Origin: Lepas anatifera
Taxonomy: Eukaryota > Arthropoda > Thecostraca > Lepadidae
NCBI GenBank assembly: GCA_034440635.1
Contig: JAOTON010001944.1
Span: 1-64,000 of the forward strand
Length of the DNA stretch: 64,000 nt
Direction of reading: 5' to 3'
Shown here in pieces: positions 11,036 to 21,213 of this stretch. How positions within the stretch are numbered: the stretch's first letter is position 1; every line of letters starts with the position of its first letter. The translations under genes were made by a program, and so were the position numbers. The notes under the pieces are model-generated. The model saw only the letters and a list, made by a program, of their open reading frames with translations. It was not told the DNA's origin and did no database searches.

Positions 11036-12040
11036 GCAGTAGCATGCTGGGTTTTGAAGTCATAAGGGAGACCATGTGCATGTATACGATGGTGGAAGCT
11101 GTTGAGCTGTTAAGCAAAGTCTGGTTTCCTTTGTTTGCTTTTTGTAAGCACGAGAAGTAACCACTACCGTCGCCCCTGGTAAAACTTCTGGTGAGTGCTG
11201 ATGGATTGGTGGATCGCTTTCGGGGATTGAATTGAAAGGCTAAAGCGCATGTAAATGCTTTGTTGGCGTGGTATGCTCATGCATGTTTGTGGTGTTTGCA
11301 TGCTTTCATTGAGCTCTGGCCTGCAGCGCTTCTTGGTCCTTGACTGGTATGTTCGTTTCTTCCACAGAAACCACCGAGTTTGGCAGCTGCATTTCCCATT
11401 TCTTGTTTGTTTTCAGGGCCTTAGCCATGCCCCCATTGTTCCCAAACCATTCTCATGTCAGGGTATGTTCACATTGCGTCTGCTAAAGTGCCAAATATAG
11501 GTCTTTGCAAGAAACAGGTGCGTCTGACGAAGTTTTGAAAGCGACGGTTGTGACAGACCTTAAATTTAGAATTCGGAATTTAGAATTTAGAATTTTGTGT
11601 GTCAGCTACTGATGTCCGCTTGTCTACGTTACTCGAAATCCTCCGTTAAATCAATAATTTTCATATTTTAGAAACTGCGCTAAACACCTGGCCAGGGTGC
11701 CGCGAATTTACCCTGCAACCCGGAGGTGAGGTTGCAGCTCCCCTCTCCGGCTGGGCAGCCACCGCGCAGAGAAAAAGAGAAGTGTGAGAGGACAGTTAGA
11801 TTGTTAGTAAGAGTATGAGTGTGGTTAGCATAGAGCCGCAGTGAAAGGTATCACTGCGGTGAAGAAATATAACCTATTTAACCTAACCTGATTTCAAAGC
11901 TAGCCTAACATAACCTATCCTTAGCCTACGATATACCATTTAAAGGTTAAACAACTATTGCTTAAATTTTGCAGTGGATCGTCTATGACATGAATGGTTA
12001 ATTTGAAAATAGGCAAGTCCTACTTTGGGGGTGCACCATG
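11036..12040. other. Spacer without recognised gene
   Basis: An 81-codon frame (11255-11500) has no domain I recognise. Bases 11560-11600 are a short TTTAGAATT tandem. Bases 11690-11780 are GC-rich and not assigned. Nothing else is supported. Confidence 0.35.
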
Positions 12041-12345
12041 CACCCTCCATCATATATACTGGGAGGGGTGATTTATAGAAACTTCTCTAGCCCAGAGTCC
12101 TTTAGAAATGTAAAGAGTTTTTCGAGTAGCTCAGGATGGTCGTTACCGAGCAGAGTTTTTAGGTCTACAGGGATGTTTTGGATTCGGCAGTAGTCTAGCA
12201 TGGGTTGCCGATGGGTATTGTGCTGGGGACAATTGATGAGAATGTGATAGGGATTCTCCATTGCGTCGCAGGTACCACAGGTACCCGCGTTCCAATAGGC
12301 ATTTAATTTTGTGTGTCCATTTCTGAGTCTACGGCTAACTCAAGG
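12041..12345 (-). pseudogene. LINE ORF2 C-terminal fragment (I/Jockey-like)
   Basis: On the minus strand the frame reads RRLRNGHTKLNAYW, then CGTCDAMENPYHILINCPQH, and ends FLKDSGLEKFL and a stop. This is the zinc-binding tail that follows RNase H or RT in I/Jockey-group LINEs (LR.GHT.LN, C-x2-C, H-x4-C). A TGA just upstream of the preserved part limits the fragment to about 85 residues. It is a 5'-truncated dead copy and a different sequence from the large LINE at 24.6-38.6 kb. Confidence 0.75.
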
Positions 12346-12589
12346 CTGCATAAAGAAAACGCGCGAATTTGTCGCGCCACCGAGCACGCTATCGTCTCAT
12401 ATATCTGTGCTGCTCGGAGACGGTGGAACTTTCCGCTTCGCACTGAGCGACGCTCAGATGAAAGGTGCTGGGTAGCACACCAGTTTTTCTTGCCGAGCAG
12501 ACAATCTTAAGCGTGGAGCCACCGGCCCGAAAACATTTAGTCAATCCGGCAAATGTTTCTTTCAACACTACCACCCACATTAGAGCATA

Positions 12590-13515
12590 AGCAAAGACAA
12601 AGACAAAGACAAAGACTTTATTCAGAGTCTTCCACGGTCATCCATGGCTTCTGCGACCCCACGTCAGTTGGAATAGTAAGAAGGAGACATACACACGACA
12701 TTAAAATCATGTAAACAGGATTATATAAAAACATCGTTAAAAGGACAAAGCATAACACACAAACACCACTCGCTCAGCGCACCTGATCCCGCTCTGCTAT
12801 TATATACTTTTTAAGGGCACGACAAAAAAGCGGGCCGGTAAAACACTCAGCTCCTCAGGCAGCTCATTATAAATGGAGGCCCCCCTGGAGCTGAACCTAC
12901 GTTGGCCCATTCCAGTACGAGAGCTTGGTACAACGATATTCGCGTCCTGTCTGGTGGTACGCTCCCGTATAGAGCCGACACGCACGAATCCCCGGGCCAG
13001 CTCCTCTGGCTCCCCGAGACACACTGTCTTGTGTACAAGTGCAAGCGTGTGGTACCTCACCAGCTCTCCCGCCGACAGCCAGTCAAGTTCCTCTTATAAA
13101 CCAGAGACATGGTCAAATTTTCTGCGGCCGAAAATTACCTTTGCTGCATAATTAATCATCTTTTGGAGTCGAATATTGTTTATATGAGTTCCGTTGCCAA
13201 AAACACTGATGCAATATCGGACACGGGAAATAACCAGTGAACTGACTATCGGCGAGATGACGCTGGGAGGCAAGCAGCGCCTCAGATGTGACAAACCGCT
13301 CAGAATTCCAAAGCATTGACGAGTGAGAAGAGAAATGTGAGAAAATTCCAGCTGAGGGCGCAGTCCAAGGTCAGTCCGAGATTTTTGACAGTCATAGATG
13401 GAACCAGATTAAAGTCGTGAAATTTGACAGTAAAATCACCAATTTTCCGAACGTTTGGAGCACTAAGCAGGCCGTAATTCCTGACAAAATGCGCAGGAAG
13501 CTCGTTACAATATCC
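12590..13515 (-). pseudogene. CR1/L2-like LINE 3' end with RT thumb remnant
   Basis: Minus-strand translation gives GYCNELPAHFVRNYG, then VKNLGLTLDCALSW, a one-base frameshift near 13345, then LVISRVRYCISVFG, RLQKMINYAAKVIFG and a TAA at 13094-13096 in the same frame, then EELDWLSAGELVRYHTLAL and GASIYNELPEEL. The order (NLG..LD..LSW, YCISVFG, LQ..NYAAK, F..RGA..YN.LP) is the C-terminal end of CR1/L2-group reverse transcriptases. Downstream are AATAAAG and a (TCTTTG)n tail at about 12595-12625, as expected for a LINE 3' end. One nonsense codon and one frameshift make it inactive. Confidence 0.8.
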
Positions 13516-13601
13516 TAAATTTCATGGTTCGGTAGACATTTCTTATTTCAAGCTGTGGACTGATTTTAGCCACCCGGCATTCGTATTTAGGATTTTCTCC
13601 A

Positions 13602-14185
13602 TTAACGCGTGCACTGGAGGGGGCCCTCGGAGGCCCCCCACCTGTTTTTTCCCAGGTGGCCGGAAAACCTCTCGTAGCCGCAAAACGATACTCGGCCACA
13701 TTTAACAGAATTTAATGGCACGGCCATTGGTGAAAGAATTGTGAAAATTGGTCGATTTTTTATTTACAGCCTTTCAAAGCCGGACCTGCATTTTGAGATC
13801 ATCGTAATCGCGCGGTCGGACCAGTTCACTTGCATTGGAGACCGAGTGGTGACGTCATAACACCATATAACTGGGATGGTATGTCAAGGTCACCTTACAT
13901 AAAGGCCAAGGTCAAAGGTCATAGGTAAAGGTCACATCAGCACTTTTAAGGTCACTGACCTCAGTGCTTCCGGTCAAATGACGTTACCCGGTCTGATGTA
14001 TATTACGCTATGACGTCATAGTTAAGGTACCTCAATGCAAAGGCCAAAGTCAAAGGTCAAGGTCAAAGGTCATTGGGAAAGGTCAGTCCTCGTTTACCGC
14101 CAAGCACTTTAGTTGCTATAATGCTAGTTATAATGTATGTACATTATAAGCTGTATACCATATTGTGACCTAATAGGTCAATGAC
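13602..14185 (+). mobile_element. TTAA-edged AGGTCA-rich element, family E, left part
   Basis: TTAA (13602-13605) precedes CGCGTGCACTGGAGGGGG. The body (GGTGGCCGGAAAAC, GAGACCGAGTGGTGACGTCATAAC, then AGGTCA strings) matches 20042-20560. At 14185 it is cut by a 5.2-kb hAT-type element and resumes at 19421. Bases 14054-14072 hold three AGGTCA half-sites in direct order with 0- and 1-base spacing. Confidence 0.65.
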
Positions 14186-14839
14186 CAGGGGCGTAGGAAC
14201 GGTTTGAAAAGTGGGGGGGCAACCTTAGAGGGGGCCCACCTCAAGGGGGGCCCCAGTCCATGGGGGCCCATAATTATAAAAAAATTAGTTAGCTCGTTTG
14301 GTGTCAATAAGGCACGCATGCACACTAGGATGCCAACGTATGGAAAATTGAGGAATTAAATTTTGCCCTATGATTTTTATTTGTACCTATTATGATCTTG
14401 TAAATCATAGTAAAACGTAAAAAAACATTTTTTGGTTTTTTTTACCTAGACCCTGTTCAAATACGAAATACATTTTTAAGCTCTTTTGGAGGATTTCAAT
14501 CATTTTTTACCACGAGTGCGTTTCTTATATTTACAAATGTTTAGGCCCTTTTATCACATTTACAAATTTAAAAACTGTTTAGAAAACTACAATGCTTTGA
14601 TACCAAACAGCCTCACTTCGCTATGCCTAATCAACATTTTGCTAATTTAATGACAAAAATGGGAACATTCATTTAAGCTGTTACGGATCCCTTCTTTCCA
14701 TCATTACAAGATTGATTTAGGTAAAGGCTGATCACAATAAATACGTCTAGCTATATTTCGATGCCTAAAATGCAGAGCTCCAGCATGACTGCAAGTGCAA
14801 TGTAGGTACTTGATGGCCAGCTTTGTGATGCTGTGGAGG

Positions 14840-15055
14840 TGTGGGCGTGGTGATATAGTGGTTAGCAACCTTGCTTTCCACGCGACCAACCCGGGTTTAA
14901 GGCACGGCAGATTCCTTGTGCAAGGAGCAATTTGACTCCCAAGAAACCCCTCCCAACAGGGAAAGAGTTGGCGACGCCATATAACCCTGGCATCGAAGGA
15001 CGTCACGCCTTTCAATGGCTCAGGGACGACTGTTGCTCGGCATTTGATGCGGGGT
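14840..15055 (+). mobile_element. tRNA-derived SINE
   Basis: An A-box-like TATAGTGGTTAGCAACC (about 14853-14869) and a B-box-like ACCCGGGTTTAAGG (about 14889-14902) are spaced as in a tRNA head and followed by a non-tRNA body. A cloverleaf cannot be completed, so this is a SINE and not a tRNA gene. Confidence 0.65.
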
Positions 15056-15299
15056 CCGTATCCGATTCATGCTTTGTGTTGGGATTGATATGGGATGGAG
15101 TTTGATTGGGACCAGTTCTCGGGACTCATTTGGAAACACTCGGGTAGTAGGTGCCTTGGTTTTTTCACGAAGCGCTCCTCCTCCAGGGGCTTACAGGCAG
15201 CGTACTTGCTGATATTTGCATATACGTTGCGGGGGCCCACCTCAAAAGGGGGGGCAGTATCCCCCTGACTCTCGGTTCCTATGCCTATGCCGCCCAGGG

Positions 15300-15865
15300 G
15301 CCGCCAAATTATCTCGGAGGGCCCCAAGGTCCAGACCATGGCTCAGGAACCTAGATCAGTCAGCTCAAGGGCCCAGACCAGTGCATTAGCCTCGGTACCA
15401 GCTTATCAAATGACCCTACATAAGCACAGGACCCCTAGAAGCTCATCACAGTGGAGCCCCAGATGCCCACAGGGTGCCAGATTAGCTTAAGGGCCCGGTT
15501 CAGCTCGGGGGTCCCCAGGTCGACTTATGTAGCGTCTCAAAACAGCTCAAGGGGCTTGTTCAAGCTCACGGATCCCAGCTTAGCTCAATGACGCTAGAAC
15601 AGTTCAGGGGCCCCAGACCAGCTCAGGGCTCTTGTCCAGCACAGGCCAGCTCAGCTCAGGGGCCCAGATCGGCTGATATAGGGTCCCCTCTCAGACCAGC
15701 TCAGGGGCTCCATTCAAGCTCACGGCCCCCAGCTTAGCCCAGGGACCTTAGAAGAGTTCAGGGCCCCCATACCAGATCAGGGGCCCCAGTTAAGCACAGG
15801 GGTACCCAGATTAGCTCAGGGCCCCAGCTAGGCTTAGGGTGTCCCAGGGTGTCTGATATAGAGTC
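15300..15865. repeat. Minisatellite F, left block
   Basis: Diverged units of about 18-30 bases of the form CAGCTCAGGGGCCCAGA. The array resumes at 18689 after the nested hAT-type element, showing that the array existed before that insertion. A third block of the same family is at 36680-37460. Confidence 0.8.
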
Positions 15866-15873
15866 TCAGAACA

Positions 15874-18680
15874 CAGTGGCGTAGCCAGGATTCGGCCAAG
15901 GAGGGGTCCGACTACCGTCGGGGGCCCCAGACCGGGGGTCCCCTTAGCAACCGGGGCCCATCTCCTATATCTTTTGTATTTTAACATTCACACGAAGGAA
16001 ATTTTGTTGTGCCTTTTTAAGCATTTATTCTTATTTTGTTTATAGCTTGATTTTTTCGATCCGACCAAATGTTGATAAACTAAGGTCACCAAATATTAAG
16101 GATGGCCCATACCTTATATGGTAGCGTGGCTATAATAACAGCTTTGTGCCATATTTCGGGAAGTTCAATGTTGATGCGCGCATGATGTTACACCCGAGTC
16201 CACCTCAATTCACTCTGGTAATCAGACATGAAGTTATTGAAGGTCAGTCGTTTTGAGTACGTAGAAATTATCTTCTACGGGAAATGATTAGCAATTATTT
16301 CCCGGTGTCGAATCCATGAACTCTTTAATCAGGAAATTTCAAAAGAAACGGAAAAAACGAAAAAAATACAAAGGACATGTAGTGTGTCCCGAACGTTACA
16401 TAACCTCTATTCCGTCGATAGATCCTGTTGAGATCCAGTTACTTTTTTACCCTTGCTATCTTGTAAACGAGCAAATTACCAAGACAAAAGGCGCCTGAGA
16501 TATCTATCGCCTTGGATCTCTCTGTCTTTGTTATTTTCAACCTTTCATACCTATTTTTCCTTTGAGGTTATGCTCATCGATTTCTGTCATTACCCTTGTT
16601 TGTCTGGTTTCCTATGAAAATATTTGAAGGTTGTTTATTTCAGAATACTTAGGAATGTAGTTATTGGTGTTAAGCTAATAGATTAAAAATTGACTGAAGT
16701 GCCAAATTCCCCGTTCGATTTGCTCTTATGTTAAAATTAGTTTAATTTTTGCCTTTCCTTTGATAATGGTGCCTGATGGACATGTTTCAATTTGTCTTTT
16801 TTAGTACGCATTAGGGGTAGATACATTTTTTTCCGAGGCATATGATTTTGAAAATTTTTATTCGAGCTCTGGGGCCACCTAAGACCAACACTTGGCGGCA
16901 CTCAAAAAGCTAATTTTCGGCCGCTCTCCTGATTAGATCTCAGGAGTTCTCTGAGACCGATTCACGGCGCCTCTTGATCAAAACTGGGGGCCCCTGAGAA
17001 TCTCTCGGGGCTCCTGAGATTAGTTATTCGGCAGCACCTCTGAGACTAATTATTGCCCCCCCCCAGATTTACTCTGGAGGGGGGGCTGAGACTGACTATC
17101 GTGGCCATCCAGATTAGCTCTTGGGGTCCCCTGAGACTGTCTTTGGGGTGGGGGAGGGGGACTGGGAATGACTTCCAACAGCCCTCTGAGACTTACTCTA
17201 GGGCGCCCCTGAGACAAACACCCGGGGGGAGAGGGGGTGGAATCACCTCTGAGACTGAGTCTTTGGCGTTCCTGAGACTGACTCTCGGAGACCCCCTGAA
17301 ATAGACTTTTGTGAGGCCCTGAGAACCACTCTCTGGGGCCCCTGAGACTAGCTCGCCCCCCACCCCCCACCTCCCCTGAGACAGACTCCCGGGGTCCCTG
17401 ATACCGACTTTTGGGGCCCCTGAGACCAACCCTCTGGGGGCCCCCGAAATCTGCTTTCGGGGGGCCGCCTTGAGACTGACTCTCAGGGCGGGGGCCTTGA
17501 GGCCGACTCGGGACGCCCTGAGAACAAATCTTCAGGGGCCCCTGAGACTGACTCTGAGGCCCCGTGGTCAGAGAATTCTTTGCAGTGGTTCAGATTGGCC
17601 CAAGGGGGTCTGCGGACGCCTAGGGCCCCCTTGGCTACACCACTGCATCCACACTTTCGGGGGCCCTCCGAAATCACCATTTGGAGGCCCCTAAAATAAT
17701 TTCTCCCCCAGACCAATACTCCGGAGCCCCTTGATACTAATGCCCGGGGGCTCCTAAGACCAAGCTCGGGTCCCACTTAGATCAAACTCAGGGGCACCCT
17801 TAGACCCATGCTCGCGCTTTTCTCGGAAGTAACTTGACACCGATGTTCCGGGGCCCTCAATATCAATATTTCGAGCCCCCCCCGAGACTAATGCTCGGTA
17901 CTCTGGAGTCCCTCAATGCCGATACTCGGGGGTCCTGAACCCAGGCTTGGGGGCCCCTGAGACCAAACTCTGCGTCCATGAGATCAATGCTCGTGCCTCA
18001 CTCATGAGTCCCTCGATATCAATAGTCGGGTGCACCCCGAGGGGGGCCCTGAACCCCTGAGACCAAGCTCGGGGGCCCCTGAAACCAAGATCAGGGGCCC
18101 CAGAGACCAATGCTGGTGTTTTCCAGTGCATACGGTCAGCCTTATGCATCAGATACCCTCGGATGCCTCCCTGAGACCAAGCTCGAGGGCCCCCTGACAC
18201 TAAGCTCGGGGAGAGGGGGCCTGAGACCAATCTTGGGGGGCATCCCTGAGACCAAGCTCGGGGGTCCCCTGAGAATAAGTTCGGGGGCCCTGAGACCAAG
18301 CTCGGGGCCCCTGAGACCAAGCTCGGGGGCCCTGAAACCAAGCTCGGGGCCCCTGAAACCAAAATCGAAAGGCCCGTGAGACCAAGATCGAAAGGCCCGT
18401 GAGACCGAGCTCAGAGGGAGGGGCCTTGAGACCAAGCTTGGGGGCCCTGAGGCCAAGCTCGGGAACCCCTGACACTGAACCTAAGGGTCCCCCAAGATCA
18501 ATATTCGGTATTCTGGAGCCCTCGATACCGATTATCGGGGGCCTCCAGAGAACAAGCTCGGGAGGGCCCCCGAGACCAAGCTCAGGGGGCCCCGAGACCA
18601 ATGGTCGTGTTTTTAGTGCATAAGGTCAGCCCAAGGGGGTCCGCGGACCCCAGGGACCCCCTCCCCTGGCTACGCCACTG
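15874..18680. mobile_element. Nested 2.8-kb hAT-type element carrying a second minisatellite
   Basis: Inverted ends CAGTGGCGTAGCCAGG and CCCTGGCTACGCCACTG are flanked by a perfect 8-base TSD TCAGAACA (15866-15873, 18681-18688). It lies within minisatellite F. Bases 15960-16860 are AT-rich and non-coding; bases 16860-18660 are minisatellite G. No transposase is visible. Confidence 0.88.
16860..18660. repeat. Minisatellite G (CTGAGACCAAGCTCGGGGGCC type)
   Basis: Units of 20-30 bases become most regular at 18040-18480, where GAGACCAAGCTCGGGG recurs almost exactly. The unit is the inverse complement of the 1250-2125 array and resembles the one at 46.0-47.7 kb. Open frames up to 149 codons on both strands are periodic repeat artefacts. 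Confidence 0.88.
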
Positions 18681-18688
18681 TCAGAACA

Positions 18689-19300
18689 TCTCAAGGGGCC
18701 CGTTCAAGCTCAGTGGTCAGTGGCTGTAAAGCCTTATAGGGGGTCCCAGACCATCTCAGGGGCTCTCAGCTCAACACAGAGGCCAATATTAGCTCTGATG
18801 ACCAGATAAGCTTAAGGGCCCGGCTCATCCAGAGGCCCCTTGTCGGCATATATGGGGTTTCAGAACAGTTCAGGGTTTCAATTAAAGCTTACAACCCAAT
18901 TTAAAGGCAGGGGCCCTAATACTGTGCAGGGGCCTCAGATAAGTTTAGGGTCTTCTGTGCATCACAGGGGATCCAGATTAGCACAAGGGACAATATTAAC
19001 TTTACGGTCCCAGCTCAGCTCAGGGGCCCCCAGGACGGTGGATATAGGGCCTGGCCAACTCACAGGGCCCTGTTCAAGTTCACGGCTCCTAGCTCAGTTT
19101 AGGCATCCTAGAACAGTTCATGCTGCCCAAACCACCTCAGGGGCGCTCAGTTCAGCTCAAGGGGCCCAGATTAGCTCGTATGGCATCGAGACCAGTTCAA
19201 GGGCCCCCAGAAGCTCAGGGGACCTTAAAATCGACTCATAGGACCTCAACTTAGTTTAGGGGTACATGTAAGTTTAACGGAGTTCCGAGGCAAGCTATAG
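18689..19300. repeat. Minisatellite F, right block
   Basis: This continues the CAGCTCAGGGGCCCAGA-type array interrupted at 15865. Units are strongly diverged. The 133-codon open frame at 18840-19241 follows the repeat and is not a gene. Confidence 0.75.
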
Positions 19301-19420
19301 TTAGAGTTTCTTGCTTGATATTACAGTTCTTGATATTCTTATCTCCGTTGCGGGGGCCCATCACTGAAAAGTGGGGGGGGGGCCAGTGGCCCCCTGGCCC
19401 CCCCGGTTCCTACGCCTATG

Positions 19421-20041
19421 TCAATGACCTTGAATGACCTTGACACAAAATCTGTAGGGAAGGTTCTTTGCGACCTTCCTCTATGACCCTGGTCCGCCTT
19501 TAGATTATTCCCCCTTTTCCTGCATAATAACCGCATTTTCCACGCGGTCCCCATCATGGCCAATATTTGACCCTTATGACTTTGCTTGGCCTTGAAAATA
19601 TTGACCTAGGTCAATAATAATTGGTCATGATGTAGTTACCCATAGCCCCCACCCACTCCTTAAACGGTGTTTTTCTACGCCTCTTTGTTTCCGAGATCTT
19701 GGGAGGCCTATCAGCCTCCCTCTCCAGTGCTTGTTAGTGCCAGACTCCTCTCCAGTGCGTGTGCTATGGGACCAGTGCCCTTCTGTTGCATAAATAAGTA
19801 AATGTAGGATACTCCAAGACTTCTCTGACATCGAAATATTTAGTAATGCCAAGAAATAATACAACGAGAATGAAGACAAGCGAAGCAAACGGTCAAAACG
19901 CATACTTCCATTGTCTAAAAGGTAGGTACATACGTGTTCCATTTTCCTATGTAGGTATGTACGTAGGGCCGGTTAATCCAGACATGGCCCCTAAAAGCGA
20001 TCGAATTTTTCCTAGTTTTTAGTATTTTGTTGCCAACTTTC
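19421..20041. mobile_element. Family E remainder and spacer
   Basis: CTTGAATGACCTTGACAC at 19429 continues the family E copy cut at 14185. From about 19600 the sequence is no longer recognised. The 105-codon minus-strand frame (19625-19942) shows no domain. Confidence 0.5.
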
Positions 20042-20600
20042 TTAACACACGCAGCGAAGGGGACCTTAAAGTGTCCCACTCACTTTTTCGAGGTGACCGG
20101 AAAACGTTCACCGCCGGAAAACGCTACTTGGCTGTATTTGAGAGAATCTATGAGCTGATTGGTTGGTAGAATTATTTTGAAAATCGGTGAATGATTTTTA
20201 TAAGCTTCCAAAGTCAGACCTATATTTTCAGACCACTGCAATCGCTTAGGGGCACCATCTCACCCGCACTGTAGACCGAATGGTGACGTGATAACGTTAC
20301 ATAATCAGATCATAGATATGTCAAGGTCACTCCACATGAATGTCCATGTCAAAGGTTACAGGTTAATGTCATTGATCCCAGTATTCCGGTCAGATGGCAT
20401 CATTCAGCATGCCGTATGTTACGCTATGACTTCAGAGTTAAGGCTACTCAAGCTCAGTTCAAGGTCACAGGTCAAGTCCAAAGGTCTTTTTCAAGGTCAA
20501 CCCCTCATTTCCCGCTTAAAGGCTGCTATAGTGTCAGTTATATTTTACATTTCATAATTGACTTACAGAAGCAAGGGGTTCACCTTAATGTTAACACAGT
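20042..20600 (+). mobile_element. Second family E TTAA element
   Basis: TTAA (20042-20045) precedes CACACGCAGCGAAGG. The body parallels 13650-14110: GGTGACCGGAAAACG, CCGAATGGTGACGTGATAAC, CAAGGTCAC and AGGTCACAGGTCAAG. The right end is not defined. Confidence 0.6.
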
Positions 20601-21213
20601 CCTTTGCATATTCCATGCAAAACTATTGACTAATACATGAGAACCTGCTTAAGTGACCCAAGAAATTATCAAGTGAAAAGAAAAGTGAAGAGAAAGAAAT
20701 CAAGTGACCTTCTCAGAATCTATATGTACATTGTCCATGTGACCTACTCCCGGATATTTTCTGAGAACACTGTGTCACAAGGCATTCCTGAACACCGAAT
20801 GCATTAAATCCTTCTTACCAAATCATGACTACGGATTAGAGGATGATACTGTGGAAGCATGGTATTGACCAAGATCGTTCTTAGCTGGATTTGCAGAAAA
20901 AAATTGATCTGGTAAGGGGGCTCGATCATCCCACCCGAATTGGCTCGAATGGAAAAATACGAGTATAAACGGCAGTAAGTATATGCTAATCGATTATTCC
21001 GAGGTTATTTAAGTCCCCTTTTCAACTATTTCAGTCCCCCCCCAAGATGCACTCAACATAGGCTAAAGAGCATGTCATGTAGATGTACGAGAAAATTAAA
21101 AACGGGATCATGGTTGCATCATAAGGACTTATGAAAGCACTGCAAAAGGTCAGAACTTATTTTCCTAGATCAATTGAATTTTCTGTAAGATTTTCGATTC
21201 GTCTGCAAGAAGC
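20601..21213. other. AT-rich spacer, nothing recognised
   Basis: No domain, repeat or structured RNA is evident. Short GTGACC words occur, but not at the density of the TTAA families. Confidence 0.35.

Larger units (their letters stand above)
14186..19420. mobile_element. 5.2-kb hAT-type element loaded with minisatellite
   Basis: Termini are CAGGGGCGTAGGAACGG and CCGGTTCCTACGCCTATG, and the 8-base TSD TCAATGAC is perfect (14178-14185, 19421-19428). A related family E copy at 35794-35801 has a single TCAATGAC with both flanks continuous, which acts as a paralogous empty site. The element contains a SINE, minisatellite F, and a second hAT-type element. No transposase frame is present, so it is non-autonomous. 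Confidence 0.85.

Noticed and set aside
17551..17660. Small nested element with GCAGTGG..CCACTGC ends in minisatellite G
   Set aside because: The ends are too short and diverged and I could not find a matching TSD.
17913..18601. Open frames of 133-149 codons on the minus strand and 89-74 on the plus strand
   Set aside because: They are periodic translations of minisatellite G in several frames at once; codon periodicity follows the repeat and not a gene.
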